Of a stretch of 64,000 nt of DNA, positions 63,760-64,000 are shown one piece after another. The translations under genes and the position numbers were made by a program. Under the pieces are notes generated by a model. That model was given only the letters and a program-made list of their open reading frames with translations, did no database searches and was not told the DNA's origin. The stretch spans positions 34,620-98,619 of the forward strand of contig CAJNOL010000852.1 of the NCBI GenBank assembly GCA_905250125.1, read 5' to 3'. How positions within the stretch are numbered: the stretch's first letter is position 1; the number at the start of each line of letters is the position of its first letter. The DNA comes from Rotaria sordida. Its lineage: Eukaryota > Rotifera > Eurotatoria > Philodinida > Philodinidae.

Positions 63760-64000
63760 GTAAATAAATTGAAATTCTATTATCTTAAAATAAAATTTGA
63801 GATATTAAAAGAGGAAAAAGAAATTTTATCTAACTAAAATTTACATAAGTTATCAACTGTCGACAAACTATTTATGATACTTAAAGTTACGGATTAAATA
63901 GAGGTCAAACAAAGAAAAGTCTTATCATCTCTTAGGTACACAGTATAAAATTCAAAAAAAAAAAAAAAGATTATACTACAATTAAATTATAATGAATTTA

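Noticed and set aside
1-64000. tRNA, rRNA and CRISPR arrays
   Set aside because: No cloverleaf with a GGTTCGA-type arm, no rRNA-like conserved sequence and no spaced identical repeats were seen by eye; a tRNAscan or Infernal run would be decisive.

Overview
The window is nuclear DNA from an animal, most likely a bdelloid rotifer. It is about 70-75% A+T. Its genes are cut by many short (about 50-70 bp) GT..AG introns, codons end mostly in A or T, and there is an intronless mono-ADP-ribosyltransferase (ART) fused to TPR repeats, an architecture typical of bdelloids. The species is an inference from gene style, not from a marker gene.

Layout. 276-12373 (-) is a complete 30-exon RALGAPA1/2 orthologue, the catalytic alpha subunit of the Ral GTPase-activating complex. 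I assembled it exon by exon; the exon lengths sum to 5598 nt, exactly 1866 codons. Head-to-head with it is HSPA13/STCH (12864-14186, +). Next comes a 7-exon AT-hook, Q/N-rich putative chromatin protein (14609-19498, +) that I cannot assign to a family. After 2.1 kb of non-coding DNA come two small mitochondrial genes in tandem: STMP1 (21609-21758) and frataxin (21959-22414). A 5.5-kb gene-free stretch with a GC- and GA-rich core precedes a NALF/FAM155-type NALCN-channel auxiliary gene (27903-29596). Then follow a PLAAT/HRASLS-like LRAT-domain acyltransferase (30307-32449), DPH3 of the diphthamide pathway (32817-33239) and the ART-TPR gene (33539-35572), all on +.

From about 35.6 to 50 kb the sequence is gene-poor. 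It holds an orphan membrane/poly-Thr ORF, a decayed leucine-rich-repeat fragment, and several foldback elements and palindromic repeat tracts. A four-exon single-pass LRR receptor lies at 49990-53511 (+). It is followed by a nested foldback/MITE cluster, a GIY-YIG-like fragment and another long gene-poor stretch. The window ends inside a multi-exon + strand gene (61500-63759 and beyond) whose last visible residues look like the start of a PTB domain.

The genes do not form a pathway; this is ordinary eukaryotic gene order. The least explained material is non-coding: a TA-flanked GGGTGTCC... MITE family (two copies, one of them compound), at least four other long foldbacks, and a set of degenerate palindromic tracts built from short GATC-centred units. 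Several genes also carry a splice-acceptor signal just upstream of the ATG, as expected for 5'UTR introns or spliced-leader trans-splicing. No tRNA, rRNA or CRISPR was recognised.
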